Assembly (NCBI GenBank): GCA_029010495.1
Contig: JAQXKO010000025.1
Coordinates: 62,001 to 126,000, forward strand
Length of the DNA stretch: 64,000 nt
Source: Clostridiales bacterium
GTDB taxonomy: Bacteria > Bacillota > Clostridia > Lachnospirales > Lachnospiraceae
Direction of reading: 5' to 3'
Part shown: positions 59,658-64,000 of the stretch, piece by piece
How positions within the stretch are numbered: the first letter of the stretch is position 1
Layout of the letters: the number at the start of each line of letters is the position of its first letter
Program-made: the position numbers and the translations under genes
Notes under the pieces: model-generated
Databases searched by the model: none
What the model was told of the DNA's origin: nothing
Seen by the model: the letters and a program-made list of their open reading frames with translations, nothing else

Positions 59658-62521
59658 TGATTCAAAGAATTATTGAAAAACTTAAGGATATTTCATTAAA
59701 TCGTCTTTTAATAGCGTTTTTCGTTATACTGTTTTTATATTCTTTTATCACAATAAGATTATTTAAAATTCAGATAATCGAGCATGATAACAATGCATCA
59801 AACCAGGAAATGAATGTTTCACTTGAAGAAGGGTACAGAACCGTATCGCTATTTACGAATCCTGTAAGAGGAATGATATATGATCGTGACGGTGATGTAC
59901 TGGCATATAATGAATCGGTTTATAATCTGGATTTTTTCAATTCTGCCTCATTAAAAACAAATGCAGAAAAAAATGCGGCAATTTATGAGCTGATTCAGCT
60001 TTTGAAAAAAAATAATCTGGAAAAGGAATTTGATTTTCCGCTGATAATCAATGAATACGGACAGTTGACATATACCGTAGCTGATAATGCTTTATTAAGA
60101 TTTTTAAAGAATTGTTATGCACTCCCTTCGGCAAATATGCTTACCGAGGCACAGAAGAATACTACACCGGACGAGCTTTTCAATTATCTGCGTCACGGTA
60201 CTTCATATAGTTCAATGTTCGGCATTGATGATAAATATACAAGGGAAGAAGCTCTTGAAATCATGAGCTATCGTTACCAGCTGTATATTAACAATCCGTC
60301 TTACAGCTCCATAAGACTTGTATCTGACATACCTGAAGACATGAAGGTTGTTATAATGGAGAATCTGGCGGTAATTCCGTGTATTGAAATTTCAAAATCA
60401 TATAAAAGAGTTTATAAAGATGCTGTATATTTTTCCCATATAATCGGTTACATCGGTAAAATTAATGAAAATGAATTAAATTCATATAAGGAAGAAGGGT
60501 TTGAAAATTATAACCTTAACAGCTATGTCGGCAAATCAGGAGTTGAAAAATCATATGATTCATATCTGCAGGGAGACCTTGGAGAGATAAAGGTCACAAT
60601 AAATAAGCTTGGACAGGTTGTCAAAAAAGAGGTTGTCAGTGAACCGGTTGAAGGAAATGACCTTCATCTGTGTGTTGACAGGGAGGCTCAGATAGCGGGT
60701 TATTTTATTGTTGAAAAAAATGTTGCCGCGATTCTTTTGAATAAAGTTGTAAATTCCTACAGCTACGGTACAAAAGGCACCAGTGCTGACGGTATTACTA
60801 TACCTGTATATGAAGTTTATAATGCATTTATTGCAAATAATCTGATTGATATTAAAGCATTGGAGGATGTTGATAATAATACCGATGCCGAAAAAAGAGT
60901 ATATAAGGCATTTGCGGATTATAAGAATAAAATCGATAATCGACTTAGGGAAATGCTGGATATTAATTATAAAATCCCTTATAAAAATCTTGCGGATTAC
61001 AACAAATCCTATTGTGATTATATATATGATAAGCTGCGTGGTGACTGGGGAATCATTAATATTAATATTGATTATGACAGTGATTATTTTGTAAGCTATA
61101 ATGACGGAGAAATCAGTCTTGCACAATGGATTCTTAAATGCATTGAAAACGGTAATGTAAATACAAAGGCATTTAAGCTTGAAGACGGTTATTATGAATC
61201 AGGAGAAATATACGAGTTTATCGTAAAGTATATTTTTGATAAAATATATGACGAAACAGGATTTGATAAGCTTCTGTACAGAACATTGATTTTTGATAAT
61301 TCAATATCAGGTCGCGACTTATGTCTGATATTATACGACCAGGGTGTTCTGAAGCCGGATAAGGACAGCTATAACGGGCTTTTGAATTATAAATTATCAG
61401 CTTATGATTTCATAAAAAGAAAAATCAATAATCTCGAGCTTTCTCCGGCAATGCTTGCATTAAAACCATATACCGGCTCTCTTGTTGTAACTGATCCGTT
61501 AAACGGAAATGTCATAGCTATGTGTTCATATCCGGGCTACGATAATAATAAACTGACTAATTCAATAGACTATGAGTATTACAATAAGCTTTCAAACGAC
61601 TTATCATATCCGATGCTCTGCAGTGCGACACAGTCAAAGACCACAACGGGTTCAACCTTTAAACCGTTAACATCGATTTTGGCATTAACTGAAGGATATA
61701 TTACAACAGGAACTTATATTCATGATGATGTTAAATTTAGTAAGATTTCTCCTTCGCCTGCATGCTGGGCATCATACGGACACGGTTCAATTAATGTTTC
61801 CGGTGCAATTATGCATTCGTGTAACTATTTTTTCTTTGAAACGGCTTATAAATTTTCAACAACTTCAAATGGTAATTATTCTGATGAATTAGGCTTAAGT
61901 GTTATTCACAAATATACTAAAAAGTTTGGCTTTAATGCATTAAGCGGTGTAGAAATATCCGAAACAATGCCTGTTCCGTCTAATACGGATGCCATACGTA
62001 CATCAATCGGTTATTATCATAATTTTGCACCGGTTCAAATTGCACGATATGCTACTACAATTGCCAATAAGGGTACATGCTACAATCTTACCTTAATTAA
62101 TAATGTTAAAAGCAAGGATGGGAATATTATTTATCAGCATACTCCTTCTGTATACAATGAACTTTCAGAGGTTGCCGCGACTTCATGGAATGCCGTTCAT
62201 ATTGGCATGAATCAGGTTGTTAATGCTTCTCCGTCAATGAAGAAGCTGTTTGGTCCGTGCGGACAGATAGTTGCAGGAAAGACGGGTACTGCACAGGTAA
62301 GTAAATCTCAGCCTAGTAATGCATTGTTTATTTCGTTTGCACCATATGACAATCCGAAAATATGTGTAACTGCGGTTCTTCCAAATGGTTATACATCATC
62401 AAATGCTGCAGCAACAGCAGCAGAATTTTATTCGTATTATTTCAAAAATATTAATGCGGAAAATCTTCTTTCGGGAAAAGTATATGCCGGCAAACAGGAA
62501 TCATTTGTTGTAGGAGACTAA
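59657..62521 (+). CDS. mrdA: Penicillin-binding protein 2 with long insertion
   Basis: A class B transpeptidase of 954 residues. One membrane anchor (about 15-37), the dimerisation domain (NPVRGMIYDRDGDVLAYN, YSHIIGYIGK-like), then the transpeptidase: SxxK motif STFKP (Ser near 665), SxN SCNYFF (near 720) and KTGTAQ (near 875). Between LHLCVDREAQIAGYF and SLVVTDPLNGNVIAMCSYPGYD (in part) lie about 240 extra residues, absent from typical PBP2 (about 630-720 residues), rich in Asp, Asn and Tyr. It crosslinks lateral-wall peptidoglycan in the elongasome. The place after mreBCD supports PBP2 over PBP3. Confidence 0.92.
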   Translation: MIQRIIEKLKDISLNRLLIAFFVILFLYSFITIRLFKIQIIEHDNNASNQEMNVSLEEGYRTVSLFTNPVRGMIYDRDGDVLAYNESVYNLDFFNSASLKTNAEKNAAIYELIQLLKKNNLEKEFDFPLIINEYGQLTYTVADNALLRFLKNCYALPSANMLTEAQKNTTPDELFNYLRHGTSYSSMFGIDDKYTREEALEIMSYRYQLYINNPSYSSIRLVSDIPEDMKVVIMENLAVIPCIEISKSYKRVYKDAVYFSHIIGYIGKINENELNSYKEEGFENYNLNSYVGKSGVEKSYDSYLQGDLGEIKVTINKLGQVVKKEVVSEPVEGNDLHLCVDREAQIAGYFIVEKNVAAILLNKVVNSYSYGTKGTSADGITIPVYEVYNAFIANNLIDIKALEDVDNNTDAEKRVYKAFADYKNKIDNRLREMLDINYKIPYKNLADYNKSYCDYIYDKLRGDWGIININIDYDSDYFVSYNDGEISLAQWILKCIENGNVNTKAFKLEDGYYESGEIYEFIVKYIFDKIYDETGFDKLLYRTLIFDNSISGRDLCLILYDQGVLKPDKDSYNGLLNYKLSAYDFIKRKINNLELSPAMLALKPYTGSLVVTDPLNGNVIAMCSYPGYDNNKLTNSIDYEYYNKLSNDLSYPMLCSATQSKTTTGSTFKPLTSILALTEGYITTGTYIHDDVKFSKISPSPACWASYGHGSINVSGAIMHSCNYFFFETAYKFSTTSNGNYSDELGLSVIHKYTKKFGFNALSGVEISETMPVPSNTDAIRTSIGYYHNFAPVQIARYATTIANKGTCYNLTLINNVKSKDGNIIYQHTPSVYNELSEVAATSWNAVHIGMNQVVNASPSMKKLFGPCGQIVAGKTGTAQVSKSQPSNALFISFAPYDNPKICVTAVLPNGYTSSNAAATAAEFYSYYFKNINAENLLSGKVYAGKQESFVVGD

Positions 62522-62532
62522 AGGAAAATACT

Positions 62533-63219
62533 ATGGATAAATCTATTATTATTAAATCAAATAAGCATGGATTAAGTCTTTTTATTGATGAAAAGCTTGA
62601 TTTTGAAGAAGTTTGCGAAAAGCTACGAAACAAACTCAGGGAGACAAGAAAATTTTTTGGAAATGCCAGTATGGCTCTGACCATTGAGGGAAAGGTTCTT
62701 TCAGGACGGGAAATCAACAATCTTCTTGATATTATTGATGAGGAGTCTGATCTTGAAATACTTGCAGTTATTGATAATCAGGAGGTGAACGATACAATAT
62801 ATACGTCTGCGTTAAACGAATTGATGCAGAAACTTGATGATAATGCCTGTGAAATATATCCGTTGACGGTATGTGAGGATTCCTGTCTTGAATTTAAGAG
62901 CAGTGTTATTATTCTGGGTGATGTTCCCGAATCCTCAGAAATTCATTCTAACGGAAGCATTTTTATATTGGGCTGCTCGTACGGAAAGCTGTATGCCGGA
63001 GAACTCGGCAATATTAATTCATGTGTATATGCAGGAGATTTGCAAAGCGATATAATTTCCATTGCAGATATTTCTTATAAAAAACCTAAAATAAACGAAA
63101 AAAAAGGTATATTTAACAGAAGAAAAAATAAAACTGCAGTTAATAATTCTGCGCTTTTAAGAGTAGCTGATGATAAAATTGTATCAACAATTATCAAAGC
63201 CGATATTGAAGAACAATAA
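62533..63219 (+). CDS. minC: Septum site-determining protein MinC
   Basis: A protein of 228 residues. The N-terminal domain (about 1-100) is weakly conserved; the C-terminal beta-helix has VIILGDVPESSEIHSNGSIFILG (in part), LYAGELGNINSCVYAG and IISIADISYK, the MinC_C pattern. It blocks FtsZ assembly away from midcell with MinD. It is followed by minD after a 109-base gap holding nothing clear beyond the minD Shine-Dalgarno. Confidence 0.93.
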   Translation: MDKSIIIKSNKHGLSLFIDEKLDFEEVCEKLRNKLRETRKFFGNASMALTIEGKVLSGREINNLLDIIDEESDLEILAVIDNQEVNDTIYTSALNELMQKLDDNACEIYPLTVCEDSCLEFKSSVIILGDVPESSEIHSNGSIFILGCSYGKLYAGELGNINSCVYAGDLQSDIISIADISYKKPKINEKKGIFNRRKNKTAVNNSALLRVADDKIVSTIIKADIEEQ

Positions 63220-63328
63220 ATTACAAAAGACATACAAACGTAAATTATTTGTTTAAGTTATTTGTAAGATAATATTTTGTCTGTTGTTTACAGCTAAATG
63301 TTAAATAAAATAAACGGAGGAGTTTGTT

Positions 63329-64000
63329 ATGTCAAAAGTATATGTTATCACATCAGGAAAAGGCGGAGTCGGAAAATCCACCATAACTGCAAATCTTGCC
63401 GGTAAAATATCAGAAAAAGGCCTAAGGACTCTTGCAATTGATATGGATACGGGACTTCGCAATCTTGACGTAATTATGGGTCTTGAAAATAAAGTAATTT
63501 ATCATCTGTATGATGTGTTAAATGATAAATGTAAAATATTCCAGGCTCTTGTTAAGGGTAACAGCGACAATCTGTATTTGCTTCCCACAGCCCAGTCTGT
63601 TACAAAGGCTACAATTGATAAAGATAAATTTTATAATTTATTATGTGTTTTAAGAGAGTATTTTGATGTGATACTGATAGATTGTCCTGCCGGAATTGAT
63701 GAGGGTTTTATGACATCCTGCGAATATGCCGACGAAGCAATTCTTGTTGTCAATCCTATCGTGACCAGTATACGAGACGGCGACAGAGTATTGGGTATAC
63801 TTAATTCAAATTCAATAACCTGTGACTCCGTAATAGTAAATATGTATCATAAGCATAATAAAAATGCTTCTATTGATGTCAATGATATCAGGAGGATACT
63901 CGGAGTGAAGGATACATATTTGTTTTATTATGATGAGGATGTTATCAGCTGCGGCAATAAGGGGTTGTCAATTTTTAAATCGAACAGACAGTCAAATGAA
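63329..64000 (+). CDS. minD: Septum site-determining protein MinD, 5' part
   Basis: The first 224 codons, open to the window end, so it is absent from the ORF track. It starts MSKVYVITSGKGGVGKSTIT with the deviant Walker A, then DMDTGLRNLDVIMGLEN, the Walker B-like DVILIDCPAGIDEGF and NPIVTSIRDGDRVLGIL. MinD is a membrane-bound ATPase that activates MinC. The C-terminal amphipathic helix lies beyond the window. GGAGGA is 8-9 bases before the ATG. Confidence 0.95.
   Translation, partial: MSKVYVITSGKGGVGKSTITANLAGKISEKGLRTLAIDMDTGLRNLDVIMGLENKVIYHLYDVLNDKCKIFQALVKGNSDNLYLLPTAQSVTKATIDKDKFYNLLCVLREYFDVILIDCPAGIDEGFMTSCEYADEAILVVNPIVTSIRDGDRVLGILNSNSITCDSVIVNMYHKHNKNASIDVNDIRRILGVKDTYLFYYDEDVISCGNKGLSIFKSNRQSNE

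Noticed and set aside
60560-61126. 188-residue minus-strand ORF inside the PBP2 insertion
   Set aside because: Ile/Asn-rich antisense shadow; the sense frame is continuous with the transpeptidase domain and keeps its codon use.

Overview
The window reads as a chromosomal segment of a low-GC, Gram-positive Clostridia member, most likely a plant-fibre-degrading gut or rumen Lachnospiraceae. The evidence is the AT-rich coding with GGAGG ribosome binding sites, Firmicutes gene orders (ruvX-DUF1292..trmR-trhP; rimP-nusA-ylxR-ylxQ-infB-rbfA-nrnA-truB-ribF-rpsO; radC-mreBCD-PBP2-minC-minD), a SigK-type sigma factor, a short HisG with HisZ, RecU, a THF riboswitch with an ECF FolT, and several cellulose or glycan enzymes. 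The genus is inference. Almost every gene is on the + strand; only one tRNA-Leu and a ClpP-like protease gene are on the - strand, so the segment probably lies on a leading strand. No IS element, prophage or CRISPR array was seen.

Layout. 1-4.8 kb: end of ruvX, a DUF1292 protein, RNase J, tRNA-modification genes trmR and trhP, and a sigma factor that looks like mature SigK with no pro-sequence. 4.8-6.6 kb: two adjacent surface proteins, each with a family 9-like carbohydrate-binding domain. 6.65-7.3 kb: tRNA-Leu(CAA) and a zinc-finger membrane protein. 7.3-18.9 kb: housekeeping run (polA, coaE, walJ-like, ACT/PFL pair, small alarmone synthetase, rRNA methylase, two pseudouridine synthases, HAD phosphatase, recU). 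18.9-23.7 kb: histidine operon hisZ-hisG-hisD-hisIE from its own promoter, then a 41-residue membrane peptide. 23.7-32.6 kb: the nusA-infB translation operon through rpsO. 32.6-40.0 kb: a block lying between rpsO and pnp, which are usually adjacent. It holds a THF riboswitch, folT, a double-length FolC-FolC protein, a coiled-coil protein, a membrane-anchored repeat/binding-domain protein and a membrane-anchored GH5 cellulase. 40.0-47.7 kb: pnp with a long leader hairpin, then GH2 and GH95 glycosidases. 47.6-64 kb: tepA-like protease, uppP, ftsK, mutL, miaA, a PLP enzyme, radC, and the cell-shape/division cluster mreB-mreC-mreD-PBP2-minC-minD, with minD cut by the window end.

Most striking: (i) folate control by a THF riboswitch followed by an intrinsic-terminator-shaped hairpin inside the first codons of folT, with a fused tandem FolC downstream; (ii) a roughly 24-bp imperfect hairpin with a 16-codon ORF in the pnp leader; (iii) a surface cellulose module with a cytoplasmic coiled-coil partner inserted between rpsO and pnp; (iv) HisIE carrying a degenerate HisA/HisF-like barrel; (v) promoters whose -35 hexamers contain or abut the upstream gene's stop codon. 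All family calls were made by eye from sequence motifs; no database search was run.
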